Virus record (IMG/VR): IMGVR_UViG_3300037845_000048
Coordinates: 1 to 50,903 of that record
Direction: 5' to 3' (one strand)
Length of the DNA: 50,903 bases
Source: a virus
Part shown: positions 1 to 7,986 of the stretch, piece by piece
How the letters are laid out: every line of letters begins with the position of its first letter
Numbering within the stretch: the first letter of the stretch is position 1
The notes under the pieces: generated by a model
Databases searched by the model: none
Told to the model about the DNA's origin: nothing
The model's input: the letters and a program-made list of their open reading frames with translations, nothing else
Translations under genes and position numbers: made by a program

Positions 1-1
1 C

Positions 2-244
2 ATGCGGGTCAGCTATTTCGGCGAGGAGGCGTGCCCCGTCTGCGAACGGTGGCTCAGTGAAGAGCCCATCGTCACGGTGCTCATTGGGGTGAGCTATCCC
101 GACCGTCTCAGCGACAAGGCCCGGTGCAGAGCCGCCGTCGTTCTCGTCCACGCCCGGTGCGCGGGCGTCGATGGCTTCATCTTGGACGTGATAGCCACCC
201 CAACCGGCGCCGCGCCCGCGCCGACCGAGGCCGAGGCCCCGTGA
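2..244 (+). CDS. small zinc-ribbon-like protein, unknown function
   Basis: 80 aa from the ATG at base 2. The true start may lie upstream of the window edge, so the N-terminus is uncertain. It has a CPVC pair at residues 11-14, compatible with half a zinc knuckle. The tail is Pro/Ala/Glu rich. Its stop overlaps the GTG of the next gene (GTGA), as throughout this cassette. Function unknown. Confidence 0.6.
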   Translation: MRVSYFGEEACPVCERWLSEEPIVTVLIGVSYPDRLSDKARCRAAVVLVHARCAGVDGFILDVIATPTGAAPAPTEAEAP

Positions 245-627
245 CGACCGCCGAAGACCGGTGGCGGCGCGGCCTGGTCGTCCCCCACCGCATCACCCTC
301 GCCCTCGACATCCGCCAGCTCCACGGCCCGCAAGTCGACCGCGACTGCGGCGCCAAAGAACCCGACGTCGACCAGTGGGAGGCCGGCGAGAAATACCCGA
401 CCTGGGAGCAGCTGCTCGCCCTCGCGGCGCTCACCGACTTCGACCCCGCGTTCTTCACCCCCGAACCCGACCAGATCCACGCCCTCGGCCCCGGGGTGAT
501 GTTCGTCTGCTGCCGCTCGCGCCGCACCTGGAACCCGAGGGTGGATATCCCGGCGCCCGTGCTCGCGTTCACCCCGGCCGCCATCGCCGCGACCGTGGGG
601 GCGTGCGAGCAGGGCGCGTTGTTCTGA
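241..627 (+). CDS. putative HTH (XRE-like) DNA-binding protein
   Basis: 128 aa with a GTG start at 241 chosen from the 4-nt overlap with the upstream stop. The middle third reads like the end of an XRE-type helix-turn-helix: DVDQWEAGEKYPTWEQLLAL resembles the 'W E x G x x x P' turn and last helix of that fold, followed by an 'LTDFDPAFF' segment. A regulatory role is inferred. The C-terminal half is Ala-rich and unrecognised. Confidence 0.6.
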   Translation: MTTAEDRWRRGLVVPHRITLALDIRQLHGPQVDRDCGAKEPDVDQWEAGEKYPTWEQLLALAALTDFDPAFFTPEPDQIHALGPGVMFVCCRSRRTWNPRVDIPAPVLAFTPAAIAATVGACEQGALF

Positions 628-649
628 CAACCGACGAAACGGAGAACAC

Positions 650-973
650 GTGAGCGCCCCGACGCCTTTTCCCGACTGCGGTACCGAGCGCGCCTACTGG
701 CGCCACGCCAAACGCCGCGAAACCGCAGACCAGCCATGCCTCCAAGCCCACGCCACAGCCGAACGCGAGCGCCGCGACACCGAACGCGGCGCCCCGCCAC
801 GCGTCCCGGCGCCCTGCGGCACCGAGGCCGCCTACCGCCGCCACCGCTACCGCCGCCAGGACGCCGACCCCGCGTGCCTCGCCGCGCACACCCGCGCCAA
901 CCAGCTGCGCGAGCAGGCCTCCCACCTCGCCGCCGCGATCTTCGGCGCCCCCGACACGAAAGCCGACCAGTGA
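650..973 (+). CDS. small protein with two CGT-x-AYxRH repeats
   Basis: 107 aa, GTG start with GGAG upstream. It contains two copies of a module of the form CGTExAYxRHxxRRxxADxxCL-AH, around residues 9-34 and 55-80. The spaced Cys/His residues suggest one small metal-binding or DNA-contacting unit per copy. The module type is common in actinobacteriophage small proteins, but I know no assigned role. Arg-rich and probably cytoplasmic. Confidence 0.7.
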   Translation: MSAPTPFPDCGTERAYWRHAKRRETADQPCLQAHATAERERRDTERGAPPRVPAPCGTEAAYRRHRYRRQDADPACLAAHTRANQLREQASHLAAAIFGAPDTKADQ

Positions 974-1404
974 CCGACCTGACCCGATACCCAATCAGCA
1001 ACGACGGCGCCGGGCGCATCACCCTGTGGTACACCGACTGCCCCACGCCCACACCCAGGATCGATCTCCTCCCGATCTGGAATGAGGACGACGCCTCCGA
1101 GCAGGTCACCGAACTGTGCCTCGCGAACCTCGTCGCCATCGCCGAGGAACACGAGCAACTGCACCACGCCGACGAGGGGCCGACGACCGAGCGGCTCGCT
1201 GGGTTTGACGTGGCCGACTTCGAGTACAGCTTCGCCAAACTACACCGCGACGCCGCGCCCGAGCTGAAGATGACCGGCACGATCAAACCCAGCGCCGAGA
1301 GCTTCATGGCCGACTACCGGGCCGCGCACCCGGAGTGCGAGTTCGTCCTCTACCGCCGCGCGGTCGGCCACTGGCTGCCCGCACCCGAACCGGAGACACC
1401 GTGA
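970..1404 (+). CDS. hypothetical protein
   Basis: 144 aa, GTG start in a GTGA overlap with the preceding gene. Acidic, with no signal peptide or membrane segment. The C-terminal part (AAHPECEFVLYRRAVGHW) is the most distinctive stretch. I do not recognise a family. High GC at third codon positions and 4-nt overlaps on both sides support it as a real gene. Confidence 0.65.
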   Translation: MTDLTRYPISNDGAGRITLWYTDCPTPTPRIDLLPIWNEDDASEQVTELCLANLVAIAEEHEQLHHADEGPTTERLAGFDVADFEYSFAKLHRDAAPELKMTGTIKPSAESFMADYRAAHPECEFVLYRRAVGHWLPAPEPETP

Positions 1405-2456
1405 GCCGCCTGACGCCCGAACGCCTCGCCGAACTGCGCCGCATGGTCGCCGACGAGGTCTGGACCCTCCCGAGCCGCGAGGACGTGGCCGCGCTGATCG
1501 CAAGCCGCGACCAGTTCGAAACCGACCTGGCCAAAGCCCGTCACGACCGCGACTCGTGGCAGGCGATCGGCGCCGACCGCGCGGGCGCCGTCGTCGAGTG
1601 CGCCCGGCTCGAAACCGAGCTGGCCGAGACCGTCCGCGAGCGCGACCGGCTGTGGCTGCTACTGGAGACCGAACGCGGCCTGACCGGCTCCATCCGACTG
1701 CACGCCGAGGCCCTCAAGCGCGTCACCGCGTTCGGCGTCGCGCTCAAGATCGGAGACGACGCGTGGGCCGTCGCGGACTACCACGCGGGCGCGCTGCTCC
1801 TCGGGCTTAGACCGCGATGGCCTCAGGGCGCCCCGCAGCCGCACGCTCCCGGCTCCGGAGCGGCTTTCGCGGGCAACGAGACACCCGAGGCCCAACGGAC
1901 GGCCCAGCGGGCCGCTGAGGACGTCGAGCCGCCGCGCTGCCCCGCGCCGAACCCGCTATTCCTCGGGGAGACCTGCTCGCTAACCGCCGGACACGATGGC
2001 GACCACCGCGACGGACGCCGCGGCGGATGGCCGAACCATCCCCATCAGTACCCACGGGACGGCCGCCTGTACGCCGACGGCCCACCGTGCCGCCACGACG
2101 CCACATGGCTCGTCGCCACACCCGACGGACCCCAGTGCATGGTCTGCGGACCCGCCACGTCAGCCGACGCCATCGCGCCCGAGGACGAGGGCGTCTCCAC
2201 CGCCGACGTCCACGCCCAGACCGCAGCCGACGAACACGCTGAGCTGCGCACCCCCGAGTGGTGGTGCGACAAATACGACCTGCGCGTCTACGACCCTGAC
2301 GGCTGGCGCTCCGCCACCGACCCGCGCGACTGGGACCAGCCGATCACCCTCGCCGAGTTCGAGCGCCGCACCCGCACGTCCACCGTCGACAGCCGGGGCG
2401 GATGGGACCGCATGAACGCGGACCTGCGCCGCGCCGGGAACGGGGACGGTGCCTGA
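1401..2456 (+). CDS. coiled-coil protein with Cys/His-rich central region
   Basis: 351 aa, the longest gene of the left cassette; the GTG start overlaps the upstream stop. Residues ~1-110 are charged and heptad-like (coiled coil). A central part holds PPRCPAPNPLF, CSLTAGHDGDH and a later CMVCG pair, a Cys/His set suited to zinc. The C-terminus is Asp/Trp rich. It looks like a fusion of a coiled coil to a small metal-binding module. A related Cys/His pattern (CYREAGHPGGH) occurs in the leftward gene at 46980-47639. Function unknown. Confidence 0.65.
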   Translation: MSRLTPERLAELRRMVADEVWTLPSREDVAALIASRDQFETDLAKARHDRDSWQAIGADRAGAVVECARLETELAETVRERDRLWLLLETERGLTGSIRLHAEALKRVTAFGVALKIGDDAWAVADYHAGALLLGLRPRWPQGAPQPHAPGSGAAFAGNETPEAQRTAQRAAEDVEPPRCPAPNPLFLGETCSLTAGHDGDHRDGRRGGWPNHPHQYPRDGRLYADGPPCRHDATWLVATPDGPQCMVCGPATSADAIAPEDEGVSTADVHAQTAADEHAELRTPEWWCDKYDLRVYDPDGWRSATDPRDWDQPITLAEFERRTRTSTVDSRGGWDRMNADLRRAGNGDGA

Positions 2457-2671
2457 TGGTCTCCAACCGCGACGCCGCCGACACCGTCACCTGGGCACGC
2501 GACCAAGGCTGCGAAGCCACCTGGTCGAACGGCGCAGGCCACTGGAAGGTCACCTACCAGGGGAGATTCGTCGGCACCATCGGCTCGACCCCCTCCGCAC
2601 GCAGAGCCATGCTCAACGCGAAATCCCTGATACGCCGCAACGTAGCCAAGATCAGACAGGAACAGGCATGA
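2456..2671 (+). CDS. HicA-like small protein
   Basis: 71 aa, ATG overlapping the upstream TGA. The order GAGHWKVTYQGRFVGTIGSTPS followed by a basic helix recalls the dsRBD-like HicA mRNA interferase fold (Gly-His-x-x then a beta strand and 'TPS/TPSD' turn). No HicB-like partner is adjacent, so a toxin role is not supported. Other phages carry similar lone proteins; this assignment is inferred from pattern only. Confidence 0.5.
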   Translation: MVSNRDAADTVTWARDQGCEATWSNGAGHWKVTYQGRFVGTIGSTPSARRAMLNAKSLIRRNVAKIRQEQA

Positions 2672-2946
2672 CCCTCGAAACCGCACGCGAAGAACACTTC
2701 CCCGACTGCCACCCGCAAGACGGCGAAGCGCCGGGCAACCCGGAAGGGTACGAACCTCAGCCGGTCGAACCGTGCTGGCACTGCGGCGCGATGACGACGC
2801 GCGGCGCGTGCCACTGCCCGCACTGCCGGGACGAGGACGACGACGACATCCCGCAGTCCGCGATCTACCACTGTCCGTTGTGTCGCCGGTGGTGGGCTCA
2901 CATGTATCTGAGCGTCACGAAGATCACGTTCGGCGCGGCGAAGTGA
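2668..2946 (+). CDS. zinc-ribbon protein, unknown function
   Basis: 92 aa, ATG in a 4-nt overlap. Cys pairs CWHC, CHCPHC and CPLC form up to three knuckles, separated by a run of acidic residues (DEDDDD). It ends with an aromatic stretch, RRWWAHMYL. Metal binding is likely; the partner is unknown. Confidence 0.6.
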   Translation: MTLETAREEHFPDCHPQDGEAPGNPEGYEPQPVEPCWHCGAMTTRGACHCPHCRDEDDDDIPQSAIYHCPLCRRWWAHMYLSVTKITFGAAK

Positions 2947-3170
2947 CCCCCGAGACCCGAGCCGCACGCGACCGCCTAGCCCGATACGCCGGCCCCGACT
3001 TCCAGCCCCCGCCGATCGACCTCCCACGCCACCTCAACTGCCTCACCATCGCCGAAGTCGAACGCCTGATCGGCCGGATCGAGAGCGACATCCGCGACAC
3101 GCTCGCACCCGACATCCGGGCCATCGTCGAAGCGCTCGACCAGCACGACGAAGCCGAGAAAGACATCTGA
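2943..3170 (+). CDS. hypothetical protein
   Basis: 75 aa, GTG start in a GTGA overlap. Mostly helical and charged, with no motif I recognise. The stop overlaps the next ATG. Gene status rests on packing within the cassette and GC-rich third codon positions. Confidence 0.55.
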   Translation: MTPETRAARDRLARYAGPDFQPPPIDLPRHLNCLTIAEVERLIGRIESDIRDTLAPDIRAIVEALDQHDEAEKDI

Positions 3171-3508
3171 TGCAACCCCACGCGCAAGCCGCACGCGACA
3201 GGATCACCGCATACCTCGACGCCATGGCAGTCGACTCGCCGTGGGACTGGGAAATGGTCGGCCTCCACGGAACGAAACTCGAAAGCCGCGACCTGCGCCT
3301 GGTCCTGGCCGCGCTCGACCGGCGACCCACCGCCGTCATCGTCTGCGACCACACGCTCACCGAGGAACAGGCCGAAGACCTCAAACGCCGGTTCCTCGAA
3401 GCACAGCACGAGTCACCGATCCGCGACACGGCCGCAATCGTCCACCGCTACCTCAATCCGCCAGGCATGCCCTACGGCCTGACACCCCATCAGGCACCCG
3501 ACCGGTAA
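3170..3508 (+). CDS. hypothetical protein
   Basis: 112 aa, ATG overlapping the upstream TGA by one base. Begins QPHAQAARDRITAYLD, similar in tone to the start of the preceding protein (TPETRAARDRLARY), so the pair may share a short helical N-terminal element. No catalytic motif seen. Confidence 0.55.
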   Translation: MQPHAQAARDRITAYLDAMAVDSPWDWEMVGLHGTKLESRDLRLVLAALDRRPTAVIVCDHTLTEEQAEDLKRRFLEAQHESPIRDTAAIVHRYLNPPGMPYGLTPHQAPDR

Positions 3509-3513
3509 CGGCC

Positions 3514-3708
3514 ATGGACCAGATCGGCTGGTACATCGCCACCCTCCACGGGCTACTCGGCCACGACACGGCCGCCGCCGTGCTCGGCCAAGACCCCGGC
3601 GACAAGAACGCATGCGCACTCTGCGCCTACGAACGCGAACCCACACCCGAACACAAGCACGCGGTCGAGGCCGCCCTGACGCCAACCGGGAAAGCGAAGA
3701 CGACATGA
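3514..3708 (+). CDS. hypothetical small protein with CxxC
   Basis: 64 aa, ATG start. Contains a CALC pair near residue 34. No membrane segment. The stop overlaps the next ATG (ATGA). Confidence 0.5.
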   Translation: MDQIGWYIATLHGLLGHDTAAAVLGQDPGDKNACALCAYEREPTPEHKHAVEAALTPTGKAKTT

Positions 3709-3866
3709 GCGAGAGCCCCACATCCCGTTACCGCAAGAACCGGGCCAGGGCCTACCAGAACAAATTCGGCATCCGCTACACCCACGCCCTGCGCCTGGTC
3801 AACGCCGAGATGGAAGCACCCGACTTCGACCCGCGCTCACCGATCCCCGAGGAGCTGCCCGCGTGA
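3705..3866 (+). CDS. hypothetical small basic protein
   Basis: 53 aa, ATG in a 4-nt overlap. A basic N-terminal helix (SRYRKNRARAYQNKF) followed by an acidic tail. Possibly nucleic-acid binding, but that is inference from charge only. Confidence 0.5.
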   Translation: MSESPTSRYRKNRARAYQNKFGIRYTHALRLVNAEMEAPDFDPRSPIPEELPA

Positions 3867-4078
3867 ACCGCTCAATCGTCTACGCGCGGCCCACCCCCGA
3901 AGGCATCGAGATCCTCTGCGACTGCGCCTTCACCACCGTGCTGGTCGTCGACGGCGTCCTAGAACGTGCCATCGAGCAGGCGTTCACCTGCGACGGATGC
4001 ATGACCGTCCACTGGTTCACCCTCACACCGAACAACCCGCAAACCTCCGATGACTCCGAAGCGAAAGGCACACAGTGA
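3863..4078 (+). CDS. hypothetical protein with Cys pairs
   Basis: 71 aa, GTG start in a GTGA overlap. Cysteines at CDC and CDGC with a nearby His could bind a metal. Beta-rich appearance. No family recognised. Confidence 0.55.
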   Translation: MNRSIVYARPTPEGIEILCDCAFTTVLVVDGVLERAIEQAFTCDGCMTVHWFTLTPNNPQTSDDSEAKGTQ

Positions 4079-4365
4079 CCATCCAAGTCGAGTTCACCGG
4101 CGACATAGTCCACATCTACGATGGCGACGGCACGCGCGCAGTCGAAGACACGCTCATCGTCACCGCCATGCAATGGGCACACCTCGTCGCGGCCATCCGC
4201 CTGCCGCCCCCCGAGGGCAGCGACGGTCATCCCCTCGTTCCTGCCTTTGCCGCCGCGTTCCTGTGCCCCTCCTGCCAGGGGCGCGGCACCGACCGCGACG
4301 GTTGCGCAGACTGCGACACGTGCAACGGCACTGGCTTATCCATCACCGAAAAGGACACGCAGTGA
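4075..4365 (+). CDS. protein with DnaJ-type CxxCxGxG zinc motif
   Basis: 96 aa, GTG start in a GTGA overlap. Residues ~65-86 read CPSCQGRG and CDTCNGTG, the paired CxxCxGxG repeat typical of DnaJ-like zinc knuckles. The N-terminal ~60 residues are a separate small domain. A role in protein or nucleic-acid contacts is inferred; there is no J domain. Confidence 0.65.
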   Translation: MTIQVEFTGDIVHIYDGDGTRAVEDTLIVTAMQWAHLVAAIRLPPPEGSDGHPLVPAFAAAFLCPSCQGRGTDRDGCADCDTCNGTGLSITEKDTQ

Positions 4366-4652
4366 CCGACACCACCGATGGACTCGGAGACCTCGCGGCC
4401 GAGCTCGCCGCCCTCGCCGCAGACACCACCGCGCAGATCACCGCGCTCGCCCAGCAACTCCAGCAGTTCATCATCCAAACCAGCCCACAATGCGCCACGT
4501 GCCTCGCCGAAGCACGCCAAGGAGCCCGGCCTGGCGCCAACCTCGTCAACGTCATCCTCGACGGCACCGGCTACTGCCACGACCATTGCGACGTCGTCAA
4601 CGGGCGGCTCGTGCCCAAGAAAAGCAGCGGCCTGATCGTCGCAGGAGGATGA
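4362..4652 (+). CDS. hypothetical coiled-coil protein with Cys/His pairs
   Basis: 96 aa, GTG start in a GTGA overlap. The N-terminal half is a Leu/Ala/Gln-rich helix. The C-terminal half holds CATC and CHDHC, a possible zinc site. Unknown function. Confidence 0.55.
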   Translation: MTDTTDGLGDLAAELAALAADTTAQITALAQQLQQFIIQTSPQCATCLAEARQGARPGANLVNVILDGTGYCHDHCDVVNGRLVPKKSSGLIVAGG

Positions 4653-4653
4653 C

Positions 4654-4944
4654 GTGATCGGCACCTATTTCGCGCTCACCGGCGACGTCATCGCCCTCGC
4701 AGCCGCCTACTTCGCGCGCCGCGCAACCGTCCACCAGCGCCGCGCGCAACGCAAACTCGACGCCATCGCCGCCCTCGAAGTCCACGGCCGCGAATTCGTA
4801 GACGCCGCCCAGCTCTACGCCATCCTCGGCCGGCCCATCCCCGAACCGATCGACCACGCCGCCAACCTCCGTGCCAGAGTCGAACAGATCTTCACCCCCG
4901 GCCAACCCGACCCGCACAGTCCATACCGGAGCCCGTACACGTGA
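4654..4944 (+). CDS. hypothetical protein with N-terminal hydrophobic helix
   Basis: 96 aa, GTG start two bases after the previous stop and preceded by AGGAGG. The N-terminus (FALTGDVIALAAAYFA) could be a short membrane anchor, followed by a basic stretch and a helical domain. Cytoplasmic side facing inwards is inferred. Confidence 0.55.
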   Translation: MIGTYFALTGDVIALAAAYFARRATVHQRRAQRKLDAIAALEVHGREFVDAAQLYAILGRPIPEPIDHAANLRARVEQIFTPGQPDPHSPYRSPYT

Positions 4945-5372
4945 AGGCGTGCCCGGCGTGCGGAAGAGTGGTCGGCCTCTATTCGAACGGAAAACCGCCG
5001 CCCTCGCCTACCTCGGCGAGACACCATGAACGACCGGCGCCCGGCGTACCCCATCCCGGAATCCCTCACCATCCACCCCGCCGACCGCCACGAACTCAAC
5101 CGGCAACTACCCACCGCCACCGTCTACGGCCAACCCATCCACGGCAACACACCCATCATCGAAGACCCCGGCATGACGCCCGGGACACTACGCATCCGCA
5201 TCCAAGGCACCGACGCCACCGTCACCCTCGGACACCGGCCCACGCCGCGCTGGATACGCTGCGACCCCCACACCGGGCTACCCATCGGAGAACACGCGTT
5301 CGAAACGTGACCACGCCCGAACACACAACTACCCTGGATAACGCCACACCACGCAGGGCAACACACGTATAG
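4941..5372 (+). CDS. small zinc-ribbon ORF, probably frameshifted
   Basis: The GTG at 4941 sits in the normal GTGA junction and starts MKACPACGRVVGLYSNGK, a typical phage zinc-ribbon opening. Past about residue 19 the frame becomes Pro/Arg/His rich and runs antithetically through the well-supported gene at 5026-5310. A -1 shift near GGAAAACCG (4989-4997) would instead give TAALAYLGETP and stop at 5027-5029, exactly overlapping the ATG of the next gene. So the true product may be ~29 aa, and the printed end is only the open frame. Confidence 0.3.
   Translation: MKACPACGRVVGLYSNGKPPPSPTSARHHERPAPGVPHPGIPHHPPRRPPRTQPATTHRHRLRPTHPRQHTHHRRPRHDARDTTHPHPRHRRHRHPRTPAHAALDTLRPPHRATHRRTRVRNVTTPEHTTTLDNATPRRATHV
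5026..5310 (+). CDS. hypothetical protein
   Basis: 94 aa, ATG start. Third codon positions are almost all G or C, so this is the coding frame over this stretch. Pro and His rich, with a beta-strand-like segment GTLRIRIQGTDATVTLGH. No family recognised. It is the last gene before the terminase. Confidence 0.6.
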   Translation: MNDRRPAYPIPESLTIHPADRHELNRQLPTATVYGQPIHGNTPIIEDPGMTPGTLRIRIQGTDATVTLGHRPTPRWIRCDPHTGLPIGEHAFET

Positions 5373-5405
5373 GGGCCGATAGGAACCGATAACCGGGAGG
5401 CGATC

Positions 5406-5894
5406 ATGAGCGAGCCGAACAGCCGCAACCGGACCGCCGACCGCGACTTCGACATCTGGCAGCGATACAGCGACGGCCAAACCCAGGAGCAAATCGCAGC
5501 CCATTACGACCTCAGCCAACCGCAAGTCAGCGCGATCATCGCCCGCATGCGCGACGACATCCCCATCGAAGAACGCCGCGCACGCCAACGCCGCCAACTC
5601 GCCGACCTCGACCACCTACGCCAAGCCGCACTCGCCCTCGCCGACGCCGACCCCATCCCCGCCTACTCCAACGGCCGACCCATCATCCTCGCCGACGGCC
5701 ACACCATCGCCGAAGACCACACCAGCCGCGTCCGCGCCATGGACCTCGTGATCAAACTCCAAGAACGCGAAGCCAAAGCCCTCGGCACCGACGCCGCCAC
5801 CAAAATCAACCTCGAAGCCGAACAGACCGGCGAACGCATCAAATCCCTCCTGCGCAGGATCGCCGGCCAGAGCACCACCGATGACGCAGATTGA
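5406..5894 (+). CDS. terS: terminase small subunit (putative)
   Basis: 162 aa, ATG with a strong GGGAGG site. The N-terminal region (IWQRYSDGQTQEQIAAHYDL followed by SQPQVSAII) is a helix-turn-helix suited to packaging-site recognition. It is followed by a helical, charged oligomerisation-like region. It overlaps the large terminase gene by 14 nt, the usual order. No sequence identity could be tested, so the assignment rests on HTH, size and position. Confidence 0.75.
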   Translation: MSEPNSRNRTADRDFDIWQRYSDGQTQEQIAAHYDLSQPQVSAIIARMRDDIPIEERRARQRRQLADLDHLRQAALALADADPIPAYSNGRPIILADGHTIAEDHTSRVRAMDLVIKLQEREAKALGTDAATKINLEAEQTGERIKSLLRRIAGQSTTDDAD

Positions 5895-7383
5895 CCTCGG
5901 CGCAGCCCAAGCCGACATCGACGCACTCATCCGCACCGGCAACCTCAAAGCCCTGCGCGCCCTCGAAGCCGACCTTCAATCCGTCGCCGACCGCATCGAG
6001 GCCGGCCAGCGCCAGGAACGCTGGCAGCACGACCCGGCCGCGTGGGTCAGCGAGCGCCTGGGCGGCTTCGCGTGGTCCAAGCAGCGCGAGATCCTTGCCG
6101 CGGTGCGCGACCATCGGCGCACCGCGGTGCGCTCCGGGCACGGCGTCGGCAAGTCGCACACCGCCGCGCTGGTCGCGTGCTGGTGGCTGGACACCCACCC
6201 GCCGGGCTCGGCGTTCGTCGTGTCCACGGCGCCGACGTTCCCGCAGGTGCGCGCGATCCTGTGGCGCTACATCCGCCGACTGCACACCGCCGCCGAGCTG
6301 CCCGGGCGCGTCAACCAGACCGAATGGTTCATCGACGACGAGCTCGTCGGCTACGGGCGCAAGCCCGCCGACACCGACGAGTCCGCGTTCCAGGGCATCC
6401 ACGAACGCTACGTGCTGGTCCTGATCGACGAGGCGTGCGGCATCCCCGAACAGCTGTGGGTCGCGGCGGACTCCCTCACCACGAACGTGGACTGCCGGAT
6501 GCTCGCGATCGGCAACCCCGACAACCCCGCATCGCACTTCCGCAAGGTGTGCGCCCCCGGCTCCGGCTGGCACACGATCGGGATCTCCGCGTTCGACTCC
6601 CCGAACCTGTCCGGCGAGCAGGTGCCCAAGAAGATGGCGCTCAGCCTCGTATCGCGCGAATGGGTGGAGGAGAAGCGCGACGAGTGGGGCGAGGACAACC
6701 CCCTGTATCGCTCCAAGGTCCTCGGCGAGTTCTCCGTCGACCACCCCAATCAGGTGGTGCGCCAGTCGGACGTGGCCGCGTGCCGACTGCCGGCCGAGAC
6801 CGCGCCGGCGGGGAAGGATCTGCTGCCGGTCGAGCTCGGCGTGGACGTCGGGGGCGGCGGCGACGAGACGGTGATCCGGGAGCGGCGCGGCCGGGTCGCC
6901 GGGCGGGAGTGGCGGGCGCGCACGGACCGGCCGGAGGCGATCGCGCCGTTGGTGCTTCAGGCGATCCGGGAGACCGGCGCGTCCGCGGTGAAGGTGGACA
7001 GCATCGGCATCGGGTTCGGGGTGATCGGCGAGCTGCGCAACATGGGCGCGGAGCTGCACCGGGCGCATGTGCAGGCGGTGAACGTCGCGGAGAAGCCGCA
7101 GGACCCGGACAAGTATGTGAACCTGCGCGCGGAGCTGTGGTGGGAGATCGGGCGCGGCCTGTCGGAGCGGGGAGGGTGGGATCTGTCGGGGATGGAGAAT
7201 GCGGATGTGACGGTCGCGCAGTTGCTGGAGCCGCGGTGGGAGATCGATGCGCAGGGGCGTATCAAGGTCGAGCCGAAGGCGGAGGTGATCAAGCGGTTGG
7301 GGCGCTCGCCGGACAACGCCGACGCCCTTCTTCTAGCTTTCTACGTGGGTCGTCGTCCGGGTTACCGTTCGTTCCAGCGTTGA
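5881..7383 (+). CDS. terL: terminase large subunit
   Basis: 500 aa ATPase-nuclease that drives DNA into the prohead. Walker A is SGHGVGKS (residues 85-92) and Walker B is VLVLIDE (178-184). The RNase H-like nuclease half shows GVDVGGGGDE with Asp322, KVDS with Asp373, and the PDNADA motif near 477-482, all as expected for the metal-binding acidic residues. Length is normal. A perfect hairpin terminator follows the stop. Confidence 0.93.
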   Translation: MTQIDLGAAQADIDALIRTGNLKALRALEADLQSVADRIEAGQRQERWQHDPAAWVSERLGGFAWSKQREILAAVRDHRRTAVRSGHGVGKSHTAALVACWWLDTHPPGSAFVVSTAPTFPQVRAILWRYIRRLHTAAELPGRVNQTEWFIDDELVGYGRKPADTDESAFQGIHERYVLVLIDEACGIPEQLWVAADSLTTNVDCRMLAIGNPDNPASHFRKVCAPGSGWHTIGISAFDSPNLSGEQVPKKMALSLVSREWVEEKRDEWGEDNPLYRSKVLGEFSVDHPNQVVRQSDVAACRLPAETAPAGKDLLPVELGVDVGGGGDETVIRERRGRVAGREWRARTDRPEAIAPLVLQAIRETGASAVKVDSIGIGFGVIGELRNMGAELHRAHVQAVNVAEKPQDPDKYVNLRAELWWEIGRGLSERGGWDLSGMENADVTVAQLLEPRWEIDAQGRIKVEPKAEVIKRLGRSPDNADALLLAFYVGRRPGYRSFQR

Positions 7384-7391
7384 GCGCGGGA

Positions 7392-7423
7392 ACGGCCCGC
7401 ACCACGGGGAGGGTGCGGGCCGT
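7392..7423. terminator. strong hairpin terminator
   Basis: A perfect 12-bp GC-rich stem (7392-7403 with 7412-7423) and an 8-nt loop, 8 nt after the terL stop. No U-run, as is common in high-GC genomes. It lies between convergent genes and could serve both strands. Confidence 0.8.
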
Positions 7424-7473
7424 CGGGTGGGGACGGGCATCGGGGGGTCGTCCCACCGTCCACGGTAGCGCGG

Positions 7474-7779
7474 TCAGGCTTCCAGCGGGCCGAACATCTC
7501 CCGGAAAGCCCCCAGCGCCTCGGCGAGAACCTCCGGGTCGTCCACGATCGCGCGCATCCACGACGGAACCAGGAGCCGCAGCGTCGAGGCCAGCGGGTCA
7601 CCGTCGCACACGTCCGCGATCGCCAACTCGAACAGCAGCGGCAACCCGAAACCGGCGCGCTCGGTCCCCCCCGCCTTGGCGATCCGGGGGTAGAAGTGCT
7701 CGATGTTCCAGTGCAGGTCGTTGGCGGCGGTGAGGCGCCGCATGATCTCGTCGGGCTCGGGCAGGATGGTGGTCTTCAT
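7474..7779 (-). CDS. hypothetical protein
   Basis: 101 aa. The ATG at 7779 is preferred over an upstream in-frame ATG because GGAG precedes it. Helical, acidic, no motif recognised. Last gene of the leftward cluster, ending ~50 nt before the terL terminator. Confidence 0.6.
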   Translation of the reverse strand: MKTTILPEPDEIMRRLTAANDLHWNIEHFYPRIAKAGGTERAGFGLPLLFELAIADVCDGDPLASTLRLLVPSWMRAIVDDPEVLAEALGAFREMFGPLEA

Positions 7780-7811
7780 CGTTTCTCCAGTCGTGGCGTA
7801 GGGATGGTCGG

Positions 7812-7985
7812 TTAAGCGCTGGCCGACTGTGCGTGCTTCTCGCGCCACGCCTTGTCCACCGCGGCCTCGAACGCCCGGCGCGCGTCGCCCTTCAGACGTG
7901 CGCGGACCTCGGCGTAGTAGTCGTCATCGACCAGGGCCAGCGCGATATTGATCGCACGGCCACGCGTGTGACGGCCGGAAGCCAC
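7812..7985 (-). CDS. hypothetical small protein
   Basis: 57 aa from the GTG at 7985, which follows the upstream stop by one base. It reads ASGRHTRGRAINIALALVD then a charged helix rich in Arg, Lys, Glu and Ala. Third codon positions are strongly GC, supporting real coding. Function unknown. Confidence 0.55.
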   Translation of the reverse strand: MASGRHTRGRAINIALALVDDDYYAEVRARLKGDARRAFEAAVDKAWREKHAQSASA

Positions 7986-7986
7986 G

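Noticed and set aside
2456-2671. HicAB toxin-antitoxin module
   Set aside because: Only a HicA-like protein is present; neighbours do not resemble HicB.
5311-5405. cos site or terminase-binding repeats before terS
   Set aside because: Two CCGATA direct repeats are visible (GGGGCCGATAGGAACCGATA), but nothing distinguishes them from chance.
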